Shown here in pieces: positions 8,171 to 16,393 of a stretch of DNA of 64,000 nt. Every line of letters starts with the position of its first letter. Within the stretch, counting starts at the first letter, position 1. A program made the position numbers and the translations under genes. The stretch covers positions 992,001 to 1,056,000 of the forward strand of contig NZ_CP029343.1 in NCBI RefSeq assembly GCF_003143515.1, in the 5' to 3' direction. The stretch is from Massilia oculi (lineage in GTDB: Bacteria > Pseudomonadota > Gammaproteobacteria > Burkholderiales > Burkholderiaceae_D). The notes beneath the pieces were generated by a model that was not told where the DNA came from, did not search any database, and saw nothing but the letters and a program-made list of their open reading frames with translations.

Positions 8171-9555
8171 ACAAGAAGCGCTTCGCCGCCTGGTGTGGCT
8201 TCATCGGTTTCGTCTGCGTGGTCGCCTCATGCAAGGCCCTGCCCGACCGCAGCACCATCGCCGGAGCGCCAGACAAGGCCGTGCCCACCGTGGCCACGCC
8301 GCGCGGCGAGCTCAAGGACGGACAGGCGGCGGCGCTGCTCAAGCGGCGCTGGGCGCGCGCCTCGCCCGACCTCAAGCAGCTGGCGGTGCTCGAAGAGCAG
8401 GCGACCGGCGTGCCGCTGATCGCCGGCAACCAGGTCTCGCTGCTGTTCGACGGCCCGGCCACGATGCGCGCCATGATGGAGGCGGCGAAGAACGCGAAGA
8501 CCTCGATCAACCTCGAAACCTATATCTTCGACCATGACGAGATCGGCACCCAGTTCGCCGAGATCCTGATGCAGAAGCGCCGCGACGGCGTGACCGTCAA
8601 CATCATCGTCGACGGCGTCGGCACCCTGGCCACGCCGAAGGAATTCTTCGAACGCCTGCAACAGGCCGGCATCAACGTGCTGGTGTTCAACCCGGTGAAC
8701 CCGACCAAGCGGCCCGGCAAATGGGCGCTGAACAACCGCGACCACCGCAAGATCATGATCGTCGACGGCAAGGTCGCCTTCACCGGCGGCATCAATATCA
8801 GCAGCACCTATGCCAACAGCTCGCTGTTCCGCTCGAACAAGCGCGCCGGCAGGGTCAACGAAGAAGACGTCGGCTGGCGCGACACCCACATCAAGATCGA
8901 GGGTCCGGCCGTCGGCGCCCTGCAATGGGCATTCATCGACAACTGGGTGCACCAGGACGCGGGCGAGCTGCCCGAGATCGAGTACTTCCCCAAGCTCGCC
9001 CCGGTGGGCGAGAAAGTGGTGCGGGTGCTGGCGACATCGCCCGACCGCGACTCGGAGATCTATAAATCGCTGGTGCTGGCCATCGGCGAAGCGAAGAAGT
9101 CGATCCACATGACCGCCGCCTATTTCGTGCCGGACCGGCAGATCGTCGACAGCCTGGTCGCGGCGGCGAAGCGCGGGGTCGACGTGCAGCTGGTGCTGCC
9201 GGGCGTGTCTGACCACGACTTCATCAAGTATGCGGGCGAATCGTTCTACCAGGAGCTGCTGGAAGGCGGCGTGCGCATCTTCCAGCTGCAGGTGGCGGTA
9301 TTGCACGCCAAGACCACGGTGATCGACGGCATGTGGTCGTCGATCGGCTCGGCCAATATCGACCGCCGCAGCTTCATCCACAACTACGAGGTCAATGTGG
9401 TGGTGCTCGATCCGCACTTCGGGCGCGATATGGAAGCGGCGTTCAGGGAAGACCTGCGGCACTCCAAAGAAATCAAGCTTGCCGACTGGAAGCGGCGGCC
9501 GTGGAGCGATCGGCTGCGCGAGATGATGTCGCGCCTGACCGAGTATTGGATCTGA
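8167..9555 (+). CDS. cls: cardiolipin synthase-type phospholipase D family lipoprotein
   Basis: A 462-residue protein starting at 8167, overlapping the previous stop by ATGA, with GAGGGG before it. A lipoprotein-like signal ends at VVASC (Cys22). Two HKD motifs are present: HRKIMIVDGKVAFTGG (His193, Lys195, Asp200) and HAKTTVIDG (His380, Lys382, Asp387), each with the following GSAN/GGIN element. Bacterial ClsA/B-type enzymes of this family condense phosphatidylglycerol into cardiolipin at the membrane. The lipobox suggests it is periplasmic and membrane-tethered. Other PLD-family phosphatidyltransferases remain possible. Confidence 0.85.
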   Translation: MNKKRFAAWCGFIGFVCVVASCKALPDRSTIAGAPDKAVPTVATPRGELKDGQAAALLKRRWARASPDLKQLAVLEEQATGVPLIAGNQVSLLFDGPATMRAMMEAAKNAKTSINLETYIFDHDEIGTQFAEILMQKRRDGVTVNIIVDGVGTLATPKEFFERLQQAGINVLVFNPVNPTKRPGKWALNNRDHRKIMIVDGKVAFTGGINISSTYANSSLFRSNKRAGRVNEEDVGWRDTHIKIEGPAVGALQWAFIDNWVHQDAGELPEIEYFPKLAPVGEKVVRVLATSPDRDSEIYKSLVLAIGEAKKSIHMTAAYFVPDRQIVDSLVAAAKRGVDVQLVLPGVSDHDFIKYAGESFYQELLEGGVRIFQLQVAVLHAKTTVIDGMWSSIGSANIDRRSFIHNYEVNVVVLDPHFGRDMEAAFREDLRHSKEIKLADWKRRPWSDRLREMMSRLTEYWI

Positions 9556-9629
9556 AATGCGGGATCTGAAATGCGGGATCTGAACTGCGGGATCTGAACT
9601 GCGGAATCTGAAATGCGGGAGCTGAAATA
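9551..9629. repeat. tandem 14-bp repeat at the end of the cardiolipin synthase gene
   Basis: Five full units of TCTGAAATGCGGGA (with A/C and G/A variants) at 9551-9620, plus a partial sixth unit to 9629. The first unit contains the TGA stop of the gene, so the array grew from the stop codon outward into the convergent intergenic space. Confidence 0.9.
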
Positions 9630-9640
9630 CCGCGGCCGGT

Positions 9641-10477
9641 TCAGAGACCGGCCGCCAGCATCCCGTCGCTGTGCGGCGACCAGATGCTCCCGGCCCGCAC
9701 GAACTTCTCGGTCGTGACAAGCGCAAACCTGCCGCCCACCGCGTCCCAGCCATAGCGGTCGATCTCGACCCGCTGCGGCTCGACCCGCACCACATTGAAC
9801 GAATTGACTTCGCCGCGCCCGCGGGTGGAGGTGGCGGTGCCGGCCTGGACCACGAGCGCCGCGTACTCCGCGATCTGGTAGCGCGCCGCCGTGCTGCCCG
9901 CGTGGCTGGCATGCATGTGGCCGGCCATCAGGATGTCGACGCTGGTTTCGGCGAACACCTCCATCGCCATCGGCGCGCGCACCACGAGGTCGCGCTTTTC
10001 GAAGTGTTCCGGCAAATCGAAGGGGTGATGGGTGACGACGATGCGCGTGACCTCCGGCCCCAGGCCGGCCAGGCGCTCGCGCAGCCCCGCCACCTGCTCG
10101 TGGCTGATGCGGCCGTCCTTGATGGTCAGCGAACGCGCGGTGTTGACGCCCACCACGGCGATCTCGTCGTCGATGAACGCGGGCTCGAGCTCGTCGGTGA
10201 TGTAGCGCTTGTAGCGCGCCAGGGGGCGCATGAAGCGACGGAACACGTTGTACAGCGAGATGTCGTGGTTGCCGGGCACGATGATCTGCGGGCCGGGCAG
10301 CGAATCGAGGAAGGCGCGCGCTTCTTCGAATTCCTCGACCTTGGCGCGCTGGGTCAGGTCGCCCGAGATCACGACCACGTCGGCCGCGATGCGCTCGACC
10401 AGCTCCCGCAGGGGGCCGAGCAGCGCCTGGTCGACGCGGCCGAAATGCAGGTCCGACAGGTGAACGAGGGTGCGCAT
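9641..10477 (-). CDS. metallophosphoesterase (CpdA-like calcineurin superfamily)
   Basis: A 278-residue protein with AAGGAG before the start at 10477. All metal-binding motifs are visible: DLHFG (Asp9, His11), GDLT (Asp40), GNHD (70-72), THH (150-151) and GHMH (186-189). This layout matches the class III cyclic-nucleotide phosphodiesterase (CpdA/Icc) group, which uses Fe/Mn, but several members hydrolyse other phosphodiesters, so the substrate is uncertain. It has no signal peptide and is probably cytoplasmic. It lies 20 bp downstream of the PAP2 phosphatase gene on the same strand, so the two may be co-transcribed. Confidence 0.85.
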   Translation of the reverse strand: MRTLVHLSDLHFGRVDQALLGPLRELVERIAADVVVISGDLTQRAKVEEFEEARAFLDSLPGPQIIVPGNHDISLYNVFRRFMRPLARYKRYITDELEPAFIDDEIAVVGVNTARSLTIKDGRISHEQVAGLRERLAGLGPEVTRIVVTHHPFDLPEHFEKRDLVVRAPMAMEVFAETSVDILMAGHMHASHAGSTAARYQIAEYAALVVQAGTATSTRGRGEVNSFNVVRVEPQRVEIDRYGWDAVGGRFALVTTEKFVRAGSIWSPHSDGMLAAGL

Positions 10478-10497
10478 CGGGGTCTCCTTGGTGTCTG

Positions 10498-11253
10498 TTA
10501 TATCTCTTGCGGCGGCGCCCCGCCCTGCTCGCCGCGTTCGCGCGCGGCGCGGGCATGGCGCCGGTTCAGGGTGGCGGCGCCGCCGATGCAGATCGCCAGC
10601 CAGCCGCAGCCCTCGGCCAGCGCGGCCAGGATATCGGTCAGGTAGTGGGCGCCGAGGTACATGCGCGAGAACGCGACCAGGCCGATCATCAGCGCCGCCA
10701 GCACGAAAGGCAGCAGGCGCCCGATCCAGGACCTGGCATGACGCGCGAAGTAGCAGGCCAGTACGCCGTACAGCACGGTGGCGGCCATCGTGTGCCCGCT
10801 CGGGAAACTATAGGTGGTGAGGGTGAGGATCGGCTCCTCGAAATGGGGACGCGCGCGCTCGAAGGTATGCTTGAGCGCCACATTGAGCAGCATCCCGCCC
10901 GGCACGCTGGAGACCAGCGCCACGACCCAGTAGCGATGCCCGCGCCGGTACAGCCAGATGCCGACGCCGAAGGCGATCGCGAGCACGCCGGGCGTACTGT
11001 GCACATGGGTCAGCACCAGCAGCGCATCGCGCAACAGGCCGCCCTGGCTCGCGTGCGCGTGCAGCCACTCGGCCACCACCACGTCGAGCCGGGTGATCGG
11101 AGCGCCGGCATTGAGCGCGCCGGCCAGGTGGGCGAAGCCTGCCATCGCCAGCAGCAGGAAGGCGATGCCGACAGTGAGATGGAGGCCATACTCGCCTTCG
11201 GGCGAGAAGCGGGCGGCGGCAAAACGGTGAAGGCGGGGCACGATATTGCTCAT
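10498..11253 (-). CDS. PAP2-family membrane phosphatase
   Basis: About 251 residues with five to six hydrophobic segments. The three PAP2 phosphatase motifs are intact: KHTFERARP, YSFPSGHT and SRMYLGAHYLTD. Such enzymes dephosphorylate phosphatidic acid, phosphatidylglycerol-phosphate or undecaprenyl-diphosphate at the outer face of the inner membrane. I chose ATG 11253; a GTG at 11292 is also possible, and neither has a convincing ribosome site. It is divergent from the small gene at 11393, so the two LexA-like boxes at 11304-11338 lie in its upstream region too. Confidence 0.82.
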   Translation of the reverse strand: MSNIVPRLHRFAAARFSPEGEYGLHLTVGIAFLLLAMAGFAHLAGALNAGAPITRLDVVVAEWLHAHASQGGLLRDALLVLTHVHSTPGVLAIAFGVGIWLYRRGHRYWVVALVSSVPGGMLLNVALKHTFERARPHFEEPILTLTTYSFPSGHTMAATVLYGVLACYFARHARSWIGRLLPFVLAALMIGLVAFSRMYLGAHYLTDILAALAEGCGWLAICIGGAATLNRRHARAARERGEQGGAPPQEI

Positions 11254-11303
11254 GACATTGATTATGACTGACTTGGCGAAAAAACCACACACGCAAAAAT
11301 TTA

Positions 11304-11319
11304 CTGTATATCCGAACAG
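11304..11319. promoter_or_regulatory. LexA-like (SOS) box 1
   Basis: CTGTATATCCGAACAG fits the CTGT-N8-ACAG pattern of proteobacterial LexA operators exactly. It is 74 bp before the ATG at 11393 and 51 bp before the divergent start at 11253. Confidence 0.6.
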
Positions 11320-11322
11320 TAG

Positions 11323-11338
11323 CTGTGGATTTGTACAG
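11323..11338. promoter_or_regulatory. LexA-like (SOS) box 2
   Basis: CTGTGGATTTGTACAG is a second CTGT-N8-ACAG site starting 19 bp after the first. Two boxes nearly two helical turns apart resemble doubly controlled, tightly repressed SOS promoters. Confidence 0.6.
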
Positions 11339-11392
11339 TAGTTGTGTTATTCTTTCCTCACTGCACAACCACTTCGATACAAGGAAACGAAC

Positions 11393-11605
11393 ATGACCAC
11401 TCTGAACAGCTCCTTCGGCCTGGAACACGCACCCGTACCTTTCCTGGCGCGCATCGGCCGCCGCGAAATCATCATCACCCGCGATTTCCGCAAGCGCTTC
11501 TATGCGGTCAATCCAGTCATCGAGTGCGATACCGGTGTCGAGGCCGGCCACGTCGAGATCCTGCTGTTCCGCCGCTGGCTGCTCATTCTTTCCAAGGCAC
11601 ACTGA
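11393..11605 (+). CDS. small protein of unknown function behind tandem LexA-like boxes
   Basis: A 70-residue protein from ATG 11393, with AAGGA 8 bases before it. It is mixed alpha/beta in appearance with a basic centre (GRREIIITRDFRKRFYAV) and a hydrophobic C-terminus (HVEILLFRRWLLILSKAH). There is no signal peptide and no family I recognise. The two LexA-like boxes directly upstream suggest DNA-damage induction. By analogy with other short SOS-controlled genes it could be a division inhibitor, a toxin or a repair accessory protein, but nothing in the sequence decides this. Confidence 0.65.
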   Translation: MTTLNSSFGLEHAPVPFLARIGRREIIITRDFRKRFYAVNPVIECDTGVEAGHVEILLFRRWLLILSKAH

Positions 11606-11717
11606 TCCATCCCGGATCTACGCTAAGAAAACGCATATGGTTGCGTGAATTTATTCGTTCTCTTTCGGTGGGCCGGGACCGTACGCTACGGTTTCCCACC
11701 CTCCAGAAAGATAATCA

Positions 11718-12719
11718 ATGCTTCGCAAAACCTTCATCCGTTCGCTGGCAGCGCTGACCCTGCTGGTGCAGACCTCGGCATTCGCCGCCGACGTCAACCT
11801 GCTCAACGTGTCGTACGACCCGACCCGCGAGCTGTACCACGAGTTCGACGCTGCTTTCGCCAGGCACTGGAAAGCCAGGACCGGCGACAACGTCACCGTG
11901 AAGCAATCGCACGGCGGTTCGGGCAAGCAGGCGCGTTCGGTGATCGACGGCCTCCAGGCCGACGTCGTCACCCTGGCGCTGGCCTACGATATCGACGCCA
12001 TCCGCGACAAGGGCCTGATCAATCCGGGCTGGGAAAAGAAGCTGCAATACCATAGCGCGCCGTACACCTCGACCATCGTGTTCCTGGTGCGCAAGGGCAA
12101 TCCGAAGAAGATCAAGGACTGGAACGACCTGGTCAAGCCGGGCGTCTCGGTGATCACGCCGAATCCGAAGACCTCGGGCGGCGCGCGCTGGAACCACCTC
12201 GCGGCCTATGGCTACGCGCTGCGCCAGCCGGGCGGCAATCCGCAGAAGGCGGCCGAGTTCCTGGGCGCCCTGTACAAGAACGTGCCGGTGCTCGATTCCG
12301 GCGCGCGCGGTGCGACCACCACCTTCGTCGAGCGCGGCATCGGCGACGTGCTGCTGGCCTGGGAAAACGAGGCGCTGCTGGCGCTGCGCGAACTCGGTCC
12401 CGATAAATTCGAGATCGTCGCGCCGTCGCTGAGCATCCTGGCCGAGCCGCCGGTCGCCGTGGTCGACAAGAACGTCGACAAGAAAGGCACCCGCAAGGTG
12501 GCCCAGGCCTACCTCGAATACCTTTACAGCGACGAAGGCCAGGACATCATCGCCAGGAACTACTATCGCCCGGCGGTCGACAAGTTCGCCAAGAAATATG
12601 CGTCGCAATTCCCGCAGATCAAGCTGTTCCAGATCAGCGAGCTGGGCGGATGGACCGCGGCCCAGAAGAACCACTTCGCCGACGGCGGCATCTTCGACCA
12701 GATCTATACCAGGAAGTAG
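11718..12719 (+). CDS. sbp: periplasmic sulfate-binding protein
   Basis: A 333-residue protein with a signal peptide ending near SAFA. Family hallmarks: [13 protein letters not shown] at the mature N-terminus, [48 protein letters not shown] and NYYRPAV. Sbp/CysP proteins bind sulfate or thiosulfate and hand it to the CysTWA transporter. No cysT, cysW or cysA is next to it, so this copy stands alone and the permease must be elsewhere. AGAAAGA precedes the ATG; a terminator follows 25 bp after the stop. Confidence 0.92.
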   Translation: MLRKTFIRSLAALTLLVQTSAFAADVNLLNVSYDPTRELYHEFDAAFARHWKARTGDNVTVKQSHGGSGKQARSVIDGLQADVVTLALAYDIDAIRDKGLINPGWEKKLQYHSAPYTSTIVFLVRKGNPKKIKDWNDLVKPGVSVITPNPKTSGGARWNHLAAYGYALRQPGGNPQKAAEFLGALYKNVPVLDSGARGATTTFVERGIGDVLLAWENEALLALRELGPDKFEIVAPSLSILAEPPVAVVDKNVDKKGTRKVAQAYLEYLYSDEGQDIIARNYYRPAVDKFAKKYASQFPQIKLFQISELGGWTAAQKNHFADGGIFDQIYTRK

Positions 12720-12744
12720 GCCATACACCGCACCATGTCTCCTG

Positions 12745-12783
12745 GACGCCGTTCCCGCCACTGGTGGGGCGGCGTCTTTTTTT
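12745..12783 (+). terminator. rho-independent terminator after sbp
   Basis: GACGCCG at 12745-12751 pairs with CGGCGTC at 12770-12776, with partial inner pairing of CCCGCCAC with GTGG, followed by a run of seven T (12777-12783). Confidence 0.85.
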
Positions 12784-12840
12784 CGCGCATGACGCATCGC
12801 CTCACCCGCGCGCCAAGAAATCCCTTGAAATAGCAAACTC

Positions 12841-12874
12841 GGTCACGAAGTGAACAATTCACTAACTCGTGACC
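12841..12874. promoter_or_regulatory. 34-base near-perfect palindrome in the leader of the SDR gene
   Basis: GGTCACGA pairs with TCGTGACC, and AGTGAA inside it with TTCACT, leaving a CAA loop and an AAC bulge. No T-run follows, so it is not a terminator. It lies 70 bp before the start at 12944. It may be an operator or a transcript-stabilising hairpin. Confidence 0.5.
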
Positions 12875-12943
12875 TGCCGCGCATCGCTGTCGCGAACGCG
12901 GCGGTCCTTCCCTGCATAACCCGAACACGGAAAGGATCACGCA

Positions 12944-13963
12944 ATGTCAGTCAAACTCCGCAAGATCAACGAGCAAGTCATGGTCATCACCGGCGCCACC
13001 AGCGGCATCGGCCTGTCGACCGCGCGCATGGCCGCCGAGCGCGGCGCCCGCCTGGTGCTGGCGGCGCGCGCCGACGACGCACTGGACGAACTGGCCCACG
13101 AACTGCGCGCCCGCGGCGCCGATGTCATCGTTGTCACCGCCGACGTCGGCAAGATCGAGGACGTCGAGCGCATCGGCGACGCCGCCATCCGCGAATTCGG
13201 CCGCATCGACACCTGGGTCAACAATGCCGGCATCTCGATCTTCGGCCGCATCGAGGACATCGCGCCCGAAGACCACCACCGCCTGTTCCAGACCAACTTC
13301 TGGGGCGTCGTGAACGGCTCGCTGGAAGCGGTCAAGCGCATGAAGCTGCGCGGCGGCGGCGCCCTGATCAACCTGGGCAGCGAACTGTCCGACCACGGCA
13401 TCCCGCTGCAGGGCATGTACGCGGCGTCCAAGCACGCGGTGAAGGGCTTCACCGATTCGCTGCGCATGGAACTGGAAAAAGAAGGCGCGCCGATGTCGAT
13501 CACCCTGGTCAAGCCGTCGGGCATCGACACCATGTTCGCGGTGCACGCCAAGAACTATATGGAAAAGGAACCGAAGCTGCCATCGCCGGTGTACGCGCCG
13601 GAGCTGGTGGCCGACGCCATCCTGTATGCGGCCCAGCATCCGAAGCGCGACGTGTTCGTCGGCGGCGCGGCCAAGATGAACTCATCGGGCGCCCGCTTCC
13701 TGCCGCGCGCCTTCGACAAATATGTGACGGCGACCATGTTCAAGGGCCAGAGGTCGGAGGCGCCGGCCGATCCGGGCCGCCGTGACGCCCTGCACAAGCC
13801 CGACCACACGCGCGAGCTGCGCGAGCGCCAGGGCATTTACCAGACCCATGAGCGCAGCCCGTACACGGCGGCCCAGCTGCGCTCGAAGCAGATCGCAACC
13901 GCCCTGCTGGGCGGCGGCGCCCTGCTAGCGGCCTTCGCCCTGAGTCGGCGGACGGCTCGTTAA
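12944..13963 (+). CDS. short-chain dehydrogenase/reductase with C-terminal hydrophobic tail
   Basis: A 339-residue protein with AAAGGA before the start. Cofactor motif TGATSGIG (about residues 16-23), NNAG, a Ser in NLGSELS and the catalytic YAASK (Tyr159, Lys163) are all present. The A-R-A residues after the second strand suggest NADP(H). The family's usual length is about 250; the extra 85 residues hold a basic linker and a final hydrophobic stretch (ALLGGGALLAAFAL) followed by RRTAR, suggesting a membrane tail anchor. Substrate unknown. Its last 39 bp overlap the opposite-strand gene ending at 13925. Confidence 0.85.
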   Translation: MSVKLRKINEQVMVITGATSGIGLSTARMAAERGARLVLAARADDALDELAHELRARGADVIVVTADVGKIEDVERIGDAAIREFGRIDTWVNNAGISIFGRIEDIAPEDHHRLFQTNFWGVVNGSLEAVKRMKLRGGGALINLGSELSDHGIPLQGMYAASKHAVKGFTDSLRMELEKEGAPMSITLVKPSGIDTMFAVHAKNYMEKEPKLPSPVYAPELVADAILYAAQHPKRDVFVGGAAKMNSSGARFLPRAFDKYVTATMFKGQRSEAPADPGRRDALHKPDHTRELRERQGIYQTHERSPYTAAQLRSKQIATALLGGGALLAAFALSRRTAR

Positions 13964-14359
13964 GAAATCGGTCTCCTCCTCGGTCAGCGGCAGATCGGGG
14001 ATGGACTCGATGCGGTCGGTATCGATGTCGGCGCCGTCCCTGGACACGGCGTCGCGGCCGGCCGCGGCGCGCTCGCCGGTGCCGCCCATATCGCTGTCGC
14101 CCGAGAAATCGGCGTCGCCCACGTCGGGCCCGGCGGTGTCGCCGGCGTGGCTGGCTTCGAGGTCGGACGTCGTGCCTTCGTCGAAATCGAGCGTCTGTTC
14201 AGGGTCGAGATTGCCGGCGAAACCGGGGCCGCCGACGACGTCGCTGCCGGTGTCCGAAATATCGCTCGGGCCAAGCGCGTCGATGCCGTGGCCCTTGCCC
14301 AGGTTGCGGTCTGGGCGTTCCGGGAAGTTGTCGGGATCAAGTGTGCTGGTGCCAGTCAT
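13925..14359 (-). CDS. acidic low-complexity protein, function unknown
   Basis: A 144-residue protein from ATG 14359, preceded by a strong GGAGG at good distance, which favours a real gene. It is very rich in Asp, Gly, Ser and Glu (DISDTGSDVVGG, DADFSGDSDMGG) with few hydrophobic residues, so it is probably disordered. The N-terminus MTGTSTLDPDNFPERPDRN looks like a conserved hypothetical of this bacterial group, but I cannot assign a function. Its 3' end overlaps the SDR gene tail-to-tail by 39 bp. Confidence 0.6.
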   Translation of the reverse strand: MTGTSTLDPDNFPERPDRNLGKGHGIDALGPSDISDTGSDVVGGPGFAGNLDPEQTLDFDEGTTSDLEASHAGDTAGPDVGDADFSGDSDMGGTGERAAAGRDAVSRDGADIDTDRIESIPDLPLTEEETDFLTSRPPTQGEGR

Positions 14360-14445
14360 AATGCCTCCATAAGTGTTGATGAACCATGGAGACAGAGTAC
14401 TGAATTTTGCCACTGCCTGTCGCAGCGCAGGCACGGCAGGCGAAT

Positions 14446-15417
14446 TCAGAACGCGCGCCGCATGCCCACGTTGAGCGCGGAACCGTCGCCCCGATTGTCC
14501 CCCAGATGCGCGCCGGCCAGGTGCTGGATGCGTGAGTACGCGGCATAGAAATCCAGCCGGCGCGACACCGCATAGCTGGCGCCGACGGCGAGCTGGCGCG
14601 CGTCGTTGTTGGCCGGGTCGCGGTCGTTGCGCTGCACGTAGGACGCCAGCAGCGTGGTATGGCGCGACACCGGCACCGCTACCCCCATCAGCACGTCGCG
14701 GCTGTCGGTCGAGCGTGTGGCGGCGACGCTGGCGCCATAGGGGTTGTCCGGATTGAACAGCGGCGAATTGCCCCAGCCGCGGTTCGCGCTATAGGCGGCG
14801 TAGGCCGTGCCCCAATCGAAGCGCATATTGGCGGCGACGATGGAATTCCTGGCGGCCATCGTGATGTCGATCTCGTTGACCCGCGTGACCTTGGCCACGT
14901 TGCGGTTCTGATGGGCGGCGCGGATGTTCAGCGGCCCCAGGTTGACGCCGACCGTCATGCCCCAGGCCCGGCCCGACGGCGAGCCGTCGACATCGCCCTT
15001 GCGCCACTTGGCGCCGGTGCTGATGCCGGCCACGCGGCCTTCGTAGCCCACGCTGTCGTCGGCGCGAAAGCCGCGCGGCGCCGACTGGGCCGCCAGGCCG
15101 CCCTGGAATGGGTCGCCGACGTCGTTCAGGGTAGTGTAATCGAGGTTGTACTGGCGTCCGATGGTCACGGCGCCCTGGCGTTCGCGCGTGGGCGCGCGCT
15201 CGAGGTCGGCTGCGCGCTCGTGCGTGAAGATGGACAGTCCCGACGGCGCCGCATCCGCGCGCGCCGTCAGCTGCAGCTCCGCCAGGCAGTCCGGCCCGCA
15301 GACCGCTTCCTGGATCGCTCCGGCGCCGGCCCCTTGCACAGGCGCCGGCTCATTCTGCGCCGAAGCGCACGCCGCGCTCCCTCCGAGCACGGCCAATGCG
15401 ACGATGGACATTCTCAT
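14446..15417 (-). CDS. Gram-negative porin (Porin_4 type)
   Basis: A 323-residue outer-membrane protein with a signal peptide (MRMSIVALAVLGGSAACASA). It has alternating beta-strand pattern, VTIGRQYNLDY near the start of the barrel, and ends in Phe (NVGMRRAF), the usual signal for outer-membrane insertion. Betaproteobacterial porins of this family are usually 350-400 residues, so it is on the short side. The region after the signal (about residues 20-60), with two cysteines, is not typical of the family. GGGAGAG lies 10 bases before the ATG. Confidence 0.8.
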   Translation of the reverse strand: MRMSIVALAVLGGSAACASAQNEPAPVQGAGAGAIQEAVCGPDCLAELQLTARADAAPSGLSIFTHERAADLERAPTRERQGAVTIGRQYNLDYTTLNDVGDPFQGGLAAQSAPRGFRADDSVGYEGRVAGISTGAKWRKGDVDGSPSGRAWGMTVGVNLGPLNIRAAHQNRNVAKVTRVNEIDITMAARNSIVAANMRFDWGTAYAAYSANRGWGNSPLFNPDNPYGASVAATRSTDSRDVLMGVAVPVSRHTTLLASYVQRNDRDPANNDARQLAVGASYAVSRRLDFYAAYSRIQHLAGAHLGDNRGDGSALNVGMRRAF

Positions 15418-15641
15418 GGCGTCAATCTCTCCCTGACACCTACTATCCGCCTGTTGTGGCAGCCTGATCTGTCTAATACCTCACATAACCGGGAGTTTCG
15501 GCTCGCCTTTCGGTCCGCCTATGCGCCAGCGCATGACCTGATGGTCGCCCTTGATCCGGCGCACGGTTCGGCTACTGCTGTTCACCGTACACCGAATGAT
15601 GAACCGGCGCAACCTTTACGATGCTTCCAGAAATCTCGGCG

Positions 15642-16373
15642 TCAACGGCGCAGGGCGGCAAAGGCGGCCGGCTCCCATTCGCGCAGCGCCAGCAGCAGGC
15701 CGCTGCCGCGCCGCTGCGCCAGCGGCGCGGCCAGGCTTTCCTCATGCAGCTGGGCGAAACGCGCGCGCATCAGGCGCAGCTCGTGCTGCAGCTTGGCGCG
15801 CGCGCTGTCGGTGAGCATGCCGTGGGCAAAATCGAGGGTCTCGCCACTGCCGTCGAAGCCGCCGGCCACGAACTCGGGCATGCCCTGGCCGTTGAAGTAG
15901 CGCCGGATCGGGCCGTCGGCCAGCCAGTCGAAGTCGCGTGCGACGTTGACGCGGATGCGGTTGCCGGGCAGGAGCGTGATGAGTTGCAGTCGATCCAGGC
16001 GCAGCAGGTATTGCAGGCACTCGGCCTCGCTCAGCCGGTAGACATTGAGCATGTCGAGCATGCGCCAATGGTTCAGCGCGCACACCGCCACCAGCAACAG
16101 CTTGTCGTCCTGCACCAGCTCGCCTTCTTGCTCGGCGCTCAGTGTACGCAGGCGGCGCTGGCCGCTCTGGGCTTCCTGCGCGATCTCGGCCAGGGTGAAG
16201 CCGAGCAGGCTGCAGATTTCCACGATGCGCTCGAGCGTGAACTGCTCGCTGGCAAACAGGCGCTTGATGCTGGGCTCGGACAGGTCGAGCGCGACGGCGA
16301 CGTCGCGGTAGGTCAAGCCTTGCAGTTTCAGCTGGCGCTTGATGGTGGCGATGATCTGGCTGATTTGGGTCAT
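15642..16373 (-). CDS. XRE-family transcriptional regulator with C-terminal sensing domain
   Basis: A 243-residue protein. Residues about 5-65 form a Cro/C1-type helix-turn-helix (GLTYRDVAVALDLSEPSIKRLFA). The rest is alpha-helical with no recognised domain. It lies only 20 bp downstream of the diguanylate cyclase gene on the same strand, so they are probably co-transcribed and it may react to the same conditions. Ligand unknown. Confidence 0.78.
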   Translation of the reverse strand: MTQISQIIATIKRQLKLQGLTYRDVAVALDLSEPSIKRLFASEQFTLERIVEICSLLGFTLAEIAQEAQSGQRRLRTLSAEQEGELVQDDKLLLVAVCALNHWRMLDMLNVYRLSEAECLQYLLRLDRLQLITLLPGNRIRVNVARDFDWLADGPIRRYFNGQGMPEFVAGGFDGSGETLDFAHGMLTDSARAKLQHELRLMRARFAQLHEESLAAPLAQRRGSGLLLALREWEPAAFAALRR

Positions 16374-16393
16374 GGTGGAAACTCGAGGAACGA

